Shown here piece by piece: positions 1 to 6,702 of a stretch of DNA of 8,446 bases; positions within the stretch are counted from its first letter, which is position 1, and each line of letters starts with the position of its first letter. The DNA is from Acidobacteriota bacterium. GTDB taxonomy: Bacteria > Acidobacteriota > Polarisedimenticolia > Polarisedimenticolales > Polarisedimenticolaceae. The translations under genes and the position numbers were made by a program. The notes under the pieces were generated by a model. The model made no database searches and was not told where the DNA came from. It saw only the letters and a list, made by a program, of their open reading frames with translations. Location of the stretch: contig WVWW01000147.1 in NCBI GenBank assembly GCA_011773795.1, forward strand, positions 2,664 to 11,109, read 5' to 3'.

Positions 1-50
1 CGGGTGGGAAGCGCGCGCATGCTAGCACAGCGCTCCGGACGGCGGCCTCC

Positions 51-79
51 CTGCCAAACGACGGTCATTGCGTTAGGAT
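51..79 (+). promoter_or_regulatory. Putative sigma70-type promoter of the selenocysteine tRNA
   Basis: A CTGCCA hexamer (51-56, 4 of 6 matches to TTGACA) and a TAGGAT hexamer (74-79, 4 of 6 matches to TATAAT) are separated by exactly 17 bases. Transcription would start near 86, about a dozen bases before the tRNA 5' end at 98, which suits RNase P processing of a short leader. Both boxes are imperfect and such matches occur by chance, so the support comes mainly from spacing and position. The rest of 1-97 shows no gene I can support. Confidence 0.4.
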
Positions 80-97
80 GCCGACGATCCCTACCGA

Positions 98-195
98 GGA
101 AGCGCATGGGGCCCGGTGGCCCCCCCGGTCTTCAAAACCGCGTGTCGGGCGGTAACCCCGTCCAGGGTGGGTTCGACTCCCACACGCTTCCGCCA
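98..195 (+). tRNA. selC: tRNA-Sec (anticodon TCA), with encoded CCA
   Basis: This is the selenocysteine tRNA, which is charged with serine, converted to Sec-tRNA by SelA, and delivered by SelB to UGA codons next to a SECIS hairpin. The Sec-specific shape is clear. The D stem has six pairs (108-113 with 118-123) closed by a CGGT tetraloop. The anticodon loop is CTTCAAA (130-136) with anticodon TCA at 132-134. The long variable arm contains a CGGG/CCCG stem (146-149 with 157-160). The T stem has five pairs (167-171 with 179-183) and a TTCGACT loop. The acceptor 98-104 pairs with 185-191, followed by G192 and an encoded CCA (193-195). The usual eighth acceptor pair is a C105/A184 mismatch, and the anticodon stem has a C125/C141 mismatch. 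Neither selA, selB nor selD is visible in the window. Identity is near certain from the fold and anticodon; full function is slightly less sure because of the mismatches. Confidence 0.95.
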
Positions 196-306
196 AGAGT
201 CCTGTACCCCGCAGTAGCCACGTCCTCAGGACAGTTTGGAGCCGCGAGGATTAAGCCCAACAGCGGGAGAGCACCGGATTGCGTTTTCAGCGCGACCGAA
301 GTCGAT

Positions 307-1734
307 CTACCCCAACGAAGCCCCAACACGATGGACCCGCATCAGATTCGTCCGCGACAACGCGGCCCCTCCGATGCGATCCCCCATCAAGACAACCACG
401 ACGTCCCCGCGCCGTGCCAGCCGGTTCTCGAGCAGCGCTCGGTCAAGAGCCCGTAGCAATGCGTGCAGGCTTCTGCGTTCAGCGAGCCGGTAAGGCCGCA
501 CGCCCCAGATCAACGCGAGTCGCCGACGGACCTCCTCCGACGGCGTGAACGCCAGGATCGGCGTGTCGGGTCGGAAGCGCGCGGTCTGGATCGCCGTCGC
601 GCCACCGCGCGTCACGACGGCGAGCGCCTCGGCCCGGACGTCCGCTGCGGCGTAGCAGCCGGCACGGCACGTGGTGACGGTGACCGACAGGCCACCCTCC
701 GGGGGCGAGCGACGCAGCGTGCGGCCGGACGCCTCGGCCTGCTCGATGATGCCGGCCATCGTCCGGATCACCTCGACCGGATACTCCCCCACTGCGGTCT
801 CGGCGGTGAGCAACAGGCAGCCGCTGCCGTCGAGCACGGCGTTGGCGACGTCGGACGCCTCGGCGCGTGTCGGTCGTGCCTGGTGACGCATCGAGTCGAG
901 CATCTGCGTCGCGGTCATCACGGGCTTGCCGCGCGCGTTGGCGCTCTCGATGATCTCTTTCTGAAGCATCGGGACACGGGCCGCGGGTAGCTCCACACCC
1001 AAATCACCACGAGCGACGATCAGGCCGTCGGCCTCGTCGAGGATCTCGTCCAGGGCGTCGATCGCCTCGGCGCGCTCGATCTTCGCCAGCACCGGGATCT
1101 CGCGCCCGGCCTTGACGAGCAAACGGCGAGCGCGTGCCACGTCCGCAGCACGACGAACGAACGAGACGGCGAGCCAGTCCGCGCCGAGATCGACGGCCGT
1201 TCGCAGATCGCGACTGTCCTTCGCGGTGACCGCCGGTACGGAGAGCGAGCTGTCGGGCAGGTTGATGCCCTTGTTGTCGCGCACCGTCCCGCCGCGAACG
1301 ACCTCGCAGACCACGTCGGTGTCGCGCTTGCCCGTCACGCGCAGTTCGATGCGGCCGTCGTCGATCAACACGCGGTCGCCGCGGCGCACATCGCGCGCCA
1401 GCGCCGCGTAGGTCACGGGCAACCCACCGGGGGTGCAGCGGCGACGTCCCGCATGCAGCTTGACCCGCCCACCGGCTGTCACGGTCAGCGCCCCGCCCGG
1501 CACCTCTCCGATGCGAAAACGCGGGCCCTGGAGGTCGGCGAGCAGGGCCACCGGGCGACGTGCTTTCTTCGCCGCTTGCCGCAACGCCCTCACGAGCCCG
1601 GTGTGCGTCGGAAGGTCGCCGTGAGAGAAATTCAGCCTGGCAACGTCGAGGCCGTGCCGTACCATTTTATGAAGGGTTTGCGGGGAATTGCAGGCCGGAC
1701 CGAGAGTGGCGGCGATCTTGGCCCGTCGTTCCAT
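307..1734 (-). CDS. pyk: Pyruvate kinase
   Basis: This cytosolic glycolytic enzyme transfers phosphate from phosphoenolpyruvate to ADP, giving pyruvate and ATP. The 475 residues match the usual bacterial length of about 470 and the fold is complete. The N-terminal strand with KIAATLGPA and ARLNFSHGD (residues 6-14, 32-40) is followed by DLQGPRFRIGE (67-77) and the B domain (about 78-165). The catalytic core holds K218 and E220 in AKIE, D244 in ARGDLGVELP, and TATQMLDSM plus RPTRAEASDVANAVLDG (274-303). The C-terminal domain begins near 350 and ends in the typical TNLMRVHRVG. The start at 1734 puts the conserved first strand at the N terminus. No Shine-Dalgarno precedes it, and a TATAAG box ends 6 bases before the ATG, so the transcript may be leaderless. 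It is divergent from the asparaginase-type gene and converges on the tRNA-Sec. The usual LSGETA segment reads LLTAETA, a variant of that segment. Family assignment is secure; isozyme class and allosteric effectors cannot be read here. Confidence 0.97.
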   Translation of the reverse strand: MERRAKIAATLGPACNSPQTLHKMVRHGLDVARLNFSHGDLPTHTGLVRALRQAAKKARRPVALLADLQGPRFRIGEVPGGALTVTAGGRVKLHAGRRRCTPGGLPVTYAALARDVRRGDRVLIDDGRIELRVTGKRDTDVVCEVVRGGTVRDNKGINLPDSSLSVPAVTAKDSRDLRTAVDLGADWLAVSFVRRAADVARARRLLVKAGREIPVLAKIERAEAIDALDEILDEADGLIVARGDLGVELPAARVPMLQKEIIESANARGKPVMTATQMLDSMRHQARPTRAEASDVANAVLDGSGCLLLTAETAVGEYPVEVIRTMAGIIEQAEASGRTLRRSPPEGGLSVTVTTCRAGCYAAADVRAEALAVVTRGGATAIQTARFRPDTPILAFTPSEEVRRRLALIWGVRPYRLAERRSLHALLRALDRALLENRLARRGDVVVVLMGDRIGGAALSRTNLMRVHRVGASLG

Positions 1735-1784
1735 CGCGTGCTTATACTACAGCCACTGTTGGCCCGGGCTCCGGAGAACATCGA
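1735..1784. promoter_or_regulatory. Divergent promoter region with overlapping -10-like boxes
   Basis: The 50 bases between the two divergent starts hold the only space for promoters of pyk and the isoaspartyl peptidase. The plus strand has TATACT (1743-1748, 5 of 6 matches), with a loose TTGGCC 19 bases upstream inside pyk (1718-1723). The minus strand reads TATAAG over 1746-1741, also 5 of 6, ending 6 bases before the pyk ATG. The two boxes share four bases, so one AT-rich patch could drive both directions. No good -35 was found for the minus direction. Confidence 0.35.
1773..1776 (+). promoter_or_regulatory. Shine-Dalgarno that fixes the TTG start at 1785
   Basis: GGAG lies 8 bases before TTG 1785-1787. 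The reading frame stays open upstream into pyk antisense sequence, but the conserved HGGA strand of the family begins only six codons after this TTG. Those two facts favour TTG as the true start over any upstream ATG. Confidence 0.75.
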
Positions 1785-2720
1785 TTGCCGCAAGCATTAC
1801 TCGTCCATGGCGGTGCCTGGAACATCCCTGACGAGCTCGTCGAATCTTCGCTGAGCGGGTTGCGCCACGCGCTCGAGATCGGTCGTTCTCGGCTCGACGA
1901 AGGAGCGGATGCGCTCGACGTGGTCGAGACGGTCGTCCGCGCGCTCGAGGAGGACCCCAACTTCGACGCCGGTCGCGGCTCGCGGCTGAACCGCGCGGGC
2001 GAGGTCGAGATGGATGCCTCGATCATGCGCGGCTCGGACCTGCAGGCCGGAGCGGTGGCCGCGGTCGAGCGGGTGCGTCATCCGGTCAGCCTGGCGCGGC
2101 TGGTCATGGAACGCTCGCCTCACGTGCTGCTCGTCGGCCAGGGCGCCGGACGGTTCGCCGACGAGCAGGGGGTCGAACGCTGCCGCACCGAGGATCTGCT
2201 CGTCGGGGCCGAGCTGGAGCGCTACCGCAGGGTGCGCGCCGGGGAGACCGTGTTGATCCGCGAGGAGTTCTCGCCCGAGGGACACGGTGAGGAAGCACAG
2301 GGACCGTTGGGCACGGTGGGGGCCGTCGCCCTGGACGCACGGGGACGGTTGGCCGCCGCCACCTCGACAGGCGGTTCGCAGGACAAGTTCCCGGGCCGGG
2401 TCGGCGACAGCCCCGTTCTCGGGGCCGGTACGTGGGCCGACGACACGAGCGGTGCGGCCTCGGCGACGGGTTGGGGCGAGGGCATCCTGCGCGTGCTGCT
2501 GACGCACACGGTCGTCGACTGCATCGAGCGGGGTTCCGCGCCCGAGGACGCGGCGCGCGAGGGGCTCGCGCGCCTCGAGCGTGTCGGGGGCAAAGGCGGC
2601 GTCATCGTCGCCGACCGTCACGGGCGGCGCGGAATCGCCTTCAACACACCGCGGATGGCGCGCGGGTGGCTCGACGACGAGGGTGAGATCCACGTCGCCA
2701 TCGAGGGGGAGCCGCGGTGA
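1785..2720 (+). CDS. iaaA: Isoaspartyl peptidase / plant-type L-asparaginase (Ntn hydrolase)
   Basis: This enzyme removes isoaspartyl residues from dipeptides and hydrolyses asparagine; it is made as a precursor that cuts itself into alpha and beta chains. With the TTG start it has 311 residues, normal for the family. The N-terminal strand is ALLVHGGAW (4-12), followed by FDAGRGS and VEMDASIM (60-66, 74-81). T177 in GTVGAVALD is the expected autocleavage nucleophile. T195 in TSTGG, R205 and D208 in PGRVGDSP, and T228, G229 and G231 in ATGWG sit at a constant two-residue offset from the E. coli IaaA active-site residues (T179, T197, R207, D210, T230, G231, G233, from memory), so the active site looks intact. 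No signal peptide is seen, so it is probably cytoplasmic. The alternative in the same fold is glycosylasparaginase, which is less likely given the isoaspartyl-type motifs. Its stop overlaps the next gene's GTG by 4 bases, implying translational coupling. Confidence 0.93.
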   Translation: MPQALLVHGGAWNIPDELVESSLSGLRHALEIGRSRLDEGADALDVVETVVRALEEDPNFDAGRGSRLNRAGEVEMDASIMRGSDLQAGAVAAVERVRHPVSLARLVMERSPHVLLVGQGAGRFADEQGVERCRTEDLLVGAELERYRRVRAGETVLIREEFSPEGHGEEAQGPLGTVGAVALDARGRLAAATSTGGSQDKFPGRVGDSPVLGAGTWADDTSGAASATGWGEGILRVLLTHTVVDCIERGSAPEDAAREGLARLERVGGKGGVIVADRHGRRGIAFNTPRMARGWLDDEGEIHVAIEGEPR

Positions 2721-3787
2721 GGGTTCCCGTCTCGCTTGCCTGGGTCATCATGGCCCTGTTCGTCTTCACGGCGGGCCTGCTGCGTCGGTTCAACGAGCAC
2801 ATCCCGGAGTCTCCGTTCCTGCATCCGCTGGCGGGTAACCTGCTGTTCGCCGCCATCTTCATCCTCCTGCTCGTCGCCTCGCGCGAGCGCACGCTGGGCG
2901 CGGTCCCCGGACGCGGCGTGCGGCTGGGAAGCCTCACACCACTCCTGCTGATGCTGCTGATCGAAAAGTGGATCTCGCTGGGGTTCTACGAGCCGCTGTT
3001 CGGATGGATCTCGAATCCCGGCCTACCCGAGTCCCTGGCCGACGCGCACTTCGCCGCGTTCGCCGGCGCCGCGCTGCTGGCGACGTGCCTCTTGCTCGGC
3101 CGTTTGTCGACCCCGACGCGGCGCAAGACCTGGCGCCGGATGCGCCCGTTGCGGTTCCCCACGGCGCTGCTTCAGGTGCTCTGTGTCGCCGGCGGCACGT
3201 ACCTGTTCCTCGGGGCGCTCGCGGCAGCGCTGGGCTACCCGTTGAAGCTGCGCTGGCCGACGGGTGGATCGTTGCTCTACTGGGTGATCATCGGCCAGGC
3301 CCTGGTCGCCATGGGCGAGGAAGTCTACTACCGCGGACTGCTCTACTGCGAGATCGAACGCCTCTCCCCGCGGATGGGGCTGCGCACCGCGGCAGCCAGG
3401 CGCTGGATCGCGGTCGGCCTGACTTCCACGCTGTTCGCGATGGAGCACATGGACCTGACCCAATCCTGGGAGGTCGTCGTCCGGCAGACGGTCTTCATCG
3501 CCAGCCTGGGCGCGCTGTTCGCACTGCTCGTGGCCGTCTCCGCCAACATCTACATCGCCGCCGGGATCCACGCCTGGATCAACTGGCTGCTGCTCGGTGC
3601 GGCGCCGCACTTCGTCGACGCGAGCGGGGCCCCGGCACTACCCGCCGGGACGTACATCGGTGTGACGCTGATCCTGGCCTTTATTCTCGCGTTCGCGTTC
3701 CGGCGGCATCGATCGCGCCGGTCGGCGAGAACGCGGCGAGTGCCGCTGGAACATCCTCGAACGACTCGAACACCCGATCGAGCTTGA
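2717..3787 (+). CDS. CPBP-family intramembrane metalloprotease (Abi/CAAX-processing type)
   Basis: This is a predicted multi-pass inner-membrane protease of 356 residues. The three family motifs are all present: EEVYYR (E201, E202, R206), FAMEH (F240, H244) and HAWIN (H285, N289), the glutamates and histidines being those implicated in catalysis. Hydrophobic stretches lie near 7-22, 40-54, 73-90, 112-128, 148-172, 185-199, 230-243, 257-293 and 313-328. The GTG start overlaps the previous stop (GTGA) and follows a purine-rich GAGGGGGAG (2703-2711), so it is likely co-translated with the isoaspartyl peptidase. After the last membrane segment comes a very basic tail (329-356) encoded opposite the 3' end of the STAS gene, a 107 bp convergent overlap. 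The substrate is unknown: bacterial members range from prenyl-protein-protease relatives to peptide or bacteriocin self-immunity proteins. Family call strong, role undetermined. Confidence 0.88.
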   Translation: MRVPVSLAWVIMALFVFTAGLLRRFNEHIPESPFLHPLAGNLLFAAIFILLLVASRERTLGAVPGRGVRLGSLTPLLLMLLIEKWISLGFYEPLFGWISNPGLPESLADAHFAAFAGAALLATCLLLGRLSTPTRRKTWRRMRPLRFPTALLQVLCVAGGTYLFLGALAAALGYPLKLRWPTGGSLLYWVIIGQALVAMGEEVYYRGLLYCEIERLSPRMGLRTAAARRWIAVGLTSTLFAMEHMDLTQSWEVVVRQTVFIASLGALFALLVAVSANIYIAAGIHAWINWLLLGAAPHFVDASGAPALPAGTYIGVTLILAFILAFAFRRHRSRRSARTRRVPLEHPRTTRTPDRA

Positions 3788-4061
3788 TGATCCGCATCAC
3801 GCGGGCAACGTACGGTTGCGCGCGAGCGACGGCAACGCGCTGACCGCACTGTTGGATGCGTTTATAGATCCCGACCAGCACGCCCAGCCCTGCGGAGTCG
3901 ACGAATTCCAGGTTGCCGAGGTCGATGACGAGATCGGCTCGCCGATCGAGCCGGCGAAAAGCCTGCGCCTTCACGTCGCTCGCCACGTAGGAGTCGAGCA
4001 CCTCGCCGGCCTCGAAGCTGAGGACGGCGACCTCACCGTAATGGATCACCCGCGCTTGCAT
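3681..4061 (-). CDS. STAS-domain anti-sigma factor antagonist (SpoIIAA/RsbV-like)
   Basis: This 126-residue protein is a single STAS domain. Such proteins bind an RsbW/SpoIIAB-type kinase when unphosphorylated and let go when phosphorylated on a conserved serine. Here LVIDLGNLEFVDSAGLGVL carries the expected phosphosite, S56 in DSAGL. The C-terminal KLDRVFESFEDVPAAL (93-108) is the usual last helix. About 15 further residues extend past the normal end. A GGAGG at 4066-4070 (minus strand) precedes the ATG by 4 bases, and the start overlaps the previous gene by 16 bp. It is the last gene visible in the minus-strand operon and the likely substrate of the GAF-PP2C phosphatase encoded first, an RsbU/RsbV-like arrangement (inference). 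No RsbW-like kinase is in the window. It could instead act in a non-sigma partner switch. Confidence 0.92.
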   Translation of the reverse strand: MQARVIHYGEVAVLSFEAGEVLDSYVASDVKAQAFRRLDRRADLVIDLGNLEFVDSAGLGVLVGIYKRIQQCGQRVAVARAQPYVARVMRIIKLDRVFESFEDVPAALAAFSPTGAIDAAGTRTRE

Positions 4062-4606
4062 TCGACCTCCGGGCGCTCCGTGTCCAACAATCGATCGAGG
4101 GATTCCTCGCGTCCTTCCCGGACGACCGCGGACAGTTCCTTGATATAGCTCGCGATGCGTTTCGAGGATTCCTCGATCGCCTCCGAAGCCTTGACGACTG
4201 CGGGATCGCCGGCCGAGGAACGGAGCATCTGCGAGCGACCGATGAGCGTGGTCAACGGGTTGTTGATCTTGTGGCTGAGGACGCTCAACGTTCTCATCAC
4301 CAGGGCGAGCCTCTCGACACGGCGCCGCTCTTCCGCCGCGACGGCCTTCTCCTTCAATGCCGCGGCCTGGCTCGCGAACATCACCAGCGCGCGCAGCTTT
4401 TTCGCCTCGGTCTCGTCGTCCGGTTCGCCGTCCAGCGTGTCGGGGCGCATGTCGCCGAGACGCGTCTGGTATTCGTCGAGGACGCGATCCAGCAAATCGT
4501 CAAGATCGTGACTGCGGTCGATCAGGTCGAGACCGATGTCGTGGATCCGGCAGAGCTCCTCCAGATCGGGAAGCAACCCCGGTGTCTGGTCGACCTGATC
4601 ACGCAT
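4046..4606 (-). CDS. DHp-only histidine kinase-like protein without an ATPase domain
   Basis: This 186-residue soluble helical protein has one recognisable histidine-kinase part, the dimerisation/H-box segment SHKINNPLTTLIGRSQML (111-128) with H112, followed by a second helix (about 135-164). The sequence then stops, with no N, G1, F or G2 boxes of a catalytic ATPase domain. The residue after the histidine is K113 instead of the usual E or D, while N116 at +4 is kept. Residues 15-50 resemble the first helix of a GAF domain and 69-100 resemble its last helix leading into DHp, but the GAF core between is reduced to an acidic linker (51-68). It may be a Spo0B-like phosphotransfer or phosphatase protein, or a dimerisation partner of the kinase encoded just upstream. 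Its ATG overlaps that kinase's stop by 8 bp, and AGGT lies about 7 bases before the ATG. DHp assignment is good; function is unknown. Confidence 0.75.
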   Translation of the reverse strand: MRDQVDQTPGLLPDLEELCRIHDIGLDLIDRSHDLDDLLDRVLDEYQTRLGDMRPDTLDGEPDDETEAKKLRALVMFASQAAALKEKAVAAEERRRVERLALVMRTLSVLSHKINNPLTTLIGRSQMLRSSAGDPAVVKASEAIEESSKRIASYIKELSAVVREGREESLDRLLDTERPEVECKRG

Positions 4607-6692
4607 GGGCCACCTCGCGCTGGCGCTCTGCAGCGTCGACCCGCGCCTCGGGCAGCCGCAGGATGAAACGGCTTCCCCCGCGCTTACGTGATTCGAACTC
4701 GACCCCTCCGCCGTGCTGCCTGGCGATCGACTCGGCCTCGTAGAGCCCCATGCCCATCCCGGCGGGCTTGTCGGTCAGCGATCTCCCGCCCTGCTCGAAG
4801 GGGGCGAAGATGCGTTCTCGGTCCGCGTCGGGGACGCCGCATCCGCGATCGGACACGCTGATCGACACGCCGCTGTCGTCGAATTCGAGCTCGAGACGGA
4901 CCGCCGCATCGTCGGCGGAGAACTTGACGGCGTTGTCGAGCAGGTTGCTCAGCGCCCGCGCGACGCGATCGAGGTCGAGCCGTAGCGCCTCGTCCGAGTT
5001 GGGCAATCGAACCTCGATCCGGTCGGTCTCGCACAGGCTCACCGCAGCGTCGATCAACTCCTTGCCGGTGGTCGCCGAGAGGTTCAGCGCCGCGCCCTCG
5101 TCGAGTTCGGCGAGCCTCAGCAGCTGGTCCAGGTGGTGCTGCAGCAACTCGGCCGACTCGATCATGGATTGCGTCAGCTCCTTGCGTTGCTCCGCGTTGC
5201 TGCGGTAGTCGTGCATGAACGTCGCCGCGCCGAGGATGGCGGTCAGCGGCGTACGCATCTCGTGGGACAGATTGTTCAGCAACCGGTCCTTCGTCTGCTC
5301 GGTCTCGCGGAGCTGGTCGTACGCCCGCCGCAACGCGATGGTGCGCTGCTCGACGGTCTTTTCGAGCTCGTCGCGATGCGCGGCAACCTCCTGGTGCAAC
5401 CGGATCTGGTCCAGCCCGACTTCGAGGTGCGCGCCGAGCGTCTTGAGGAAGCGCACATCCTCGACGTTGAAGCAGCCGTCCGGCTGTTTCGCGTAGGCCA
5501 GCAGGTAATGTTGCGATTTCTCGCCGGTGGCGACGCAAACCGCGGCGCGCAATCCGTTGATGGGCTCGAGAGCGGACGGCGTCGTGAGCTCCGAGAGAAG
5601 CTCGTCGATCACACAGCTCCCACCCGCGGAGATCATGCGCTCGGCGAGCGCCGCGCCTTCCGCGCTGGCGATCAACGGCTCCTGCACCCGGCCCCAGCAC
5701 CGCTCGACCACGGGATCCTCGAGCGGGCGACGGCGAACCAGCGAGATTGCGGATGCGTCGAGGATGGAGGCGGCCGTTTCGAGTGCCGCGTCGACGACAC
5801 GCTCGGTCTCGAAGCAGGCGCCGAGCTGGATCGTGGACTCGCTGAGGCGGCGCAGCGCTTCGAGCTCCTGATGTTGTCGCCTCAGCCGCGTCCGCGTCTC
5901 GCCGAGCTCCTCGCCGAGCCGCGTCTGCGACCGCACCGCATCGGCCAGCAGGTCCTCTCCTTCGAGGACGATCTGATCGCTACTCGTGGGTTCCGCGTTT
6001 TCTTCGGAAACGACCGGCTCGATCGTGCGGCCCATGTACGGGGCGAAGGCACGCTCGAGTTGTTGCGACAGCTGCGCCGGATCCACGTCACGCTTCGAGT
6101 GTCCGTTGGTCTGGTCGTAGATCCGTTCCAGCATTCTCTGGCTGGCGGCCACGAAAGTCTCGAGGACCCCGTGGCCCTCGGTCGCCACCGCGGGGACGGC
6201 GTGCTCGACGTCCACCTTGAGCCACTTGGCGACGCGCGCCGGCTCGGCGGCGTCCTCCTTGTCCTGCTTGTTGAACTGAAACAGCAGCGGTGTCCGGTCG
6301 GGGTCCAGGCGTGCCTTGCGCAGGTTCATCCGCAGGTTCTGCAGGCTCCAGCGGTTTTGCTCCTTTCGATCGACGGTGGAATCGGCGACGAACACGACGG
6401 CGTCGGCCCCACCCAAGACGATCTGGCGCGTGGTGTCGTAACGCACCTGTCCCGGGACCGTGTAGAGCTTCATGGCCACCTGATAGCCGAGGATGTGGCC
6501 CAGATCGAACGGCAACAGGTCGAAGAACAGCGTGCGATCCCCGGCGGTCTGGAGGGACAACAGCTGTTGCTCCGCGTGTGGATCGGTCAGACGATGCAAC
6601 GTCGCGAGGTTGGTCGTCTTTCCGCCGAACGCGGGACCGTAGTACACCAGCTTGGCGTACAACATCTTCTCGGCGTGGTTCCACTGCGCCAT
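4599..6692 (-). CDS. MglA-like small GTPase - GAF - histidine kinase fusion
   Basis: This 697-residue soluble signalling protein begins with a Ras-like GTPase of the MglA type (1-195). It has a P-loop at 19-26 (G-P-A-F-G-G-K-T), the MglA-style TVPGQ at 78-82 where Ras proteins have DxxG, and NKQD at 141-144 for guanine recognition. A linker, then a charged heptad-like segment (255-283), leads to a GAF-like sensor domain (about 284-430) and a coiled coil (435-470). A complete HisKA/HATPase kinase follows: H477 in NLSHEMRTPL, N box NLLDNAVKFS (N587), G1 box DRGCG (D615), F box IFAPFEQG, and G2 box GMGMGL (645-650). No membrane segment is seen. The start was set at ATG 6692, where GAGG lies 8 bases upstream and the family N terminus AEKMLYAKLVYYGP begins; the open frame upstream overlaps another gene. 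Normal MglA-type GTPases are stand-alone proteins of about 195 residues. Likely partners are the receiver and DHp proteins of this operon (inference). Confidence 0.92.
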   Translation of the reverse strand: MAQWNHAEKMLYAKLVYYGPAFGGKTTNLATLHRLTDPHAEQQLLSLQTAGDRTLFFDLLPFDLGHILGYQVAMKLYTVPGQVRYDTTRQIVLGGADAVVFVADSTVDRKEQNRWSLQNLRMNLRKARLDPDRTPLLFQFNKQDKEDAAEPARVAKWLKVDVEHAVPAVATEGHGVLETFVAASQRMLERIYDQTNGHSKRDVDPAQLSQQLERAFAPYMGRTIEPVVSEENAEPTSSDQIVLEGEDLLADAVRSQTRLGEELGETRTRLRRQHQELEALRRLSESTIQLGACFETERVVDAALETAASILDASAISLVRRRPLEDPVVERCWGRVQEPLIASAEGAALAERMISAGGSCVIDELLSELTTPSALEPINGLRAAVCVATGEKSQHYLLAYAKQPDGCFNVEDVRFLKTLGAHLEVGLDQIRLHQEVAAHRDELEKTVEQRTIALRRAYDQLRETEQTKDRLLNNLSHEMRTPLTAILGAATFMHDYRSNAEQRKELTQSMIESAELLQHHLDQLLRLAELDEGAALNLSATTGKELIDAAVSLCETDRIEVRLPNSDEALRLDLDRVARALSNLLDNAVKFSADDAAVRLELEFDDSGVSISVSDRGCGVPDADRERIFAPFEQGGRSLTDKPAGMGMGLYEAESIARQHGGGVEFESRKRGGSRFILRLPEARVDAAERQREVAHA

Positions 6693-6702
6693 CGGAGGAG
6701 CC

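Noticed and set aside
1..97. Possible end of a selA or selB gene upstream of the tRNA
   Set aside because: Such genes often lie near selC, but no frame in these 97 bases shows a recognisable SelA or SelB C terminus.
199..237. Possible terminator: GTCCTG (199-204) pairing with CAGGAC (227-232), then AGTTT
   Set aside because: The stem is only six pairs with a 22-base loop and a three-T tail, too weak to call. The rest of the 196-306 gap between tRNA and pyk holds nothing else I can support.
4..456. Plus-strand open frame running through the tRNA and into pyk antisense
   Set aside because: It crosses the whole tRNA-Sec gene and shows no protein-like features. The open frame results from high GC.
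479..670. Minus-strand short frame within the pyk C-terminal region
   Set aside because: It is an out-of-frame shadow of pyk without its own ribosome site or recognisable motif.
1560..1784. Upstream extension of the isoaspartyl peptidase frame to an ATG at 1560
   Set aside because: The extra 75 codons run antisense through pyk and have no family similarity. The TTG at 1785 has a ribosome site and fits the conserved N terminus.
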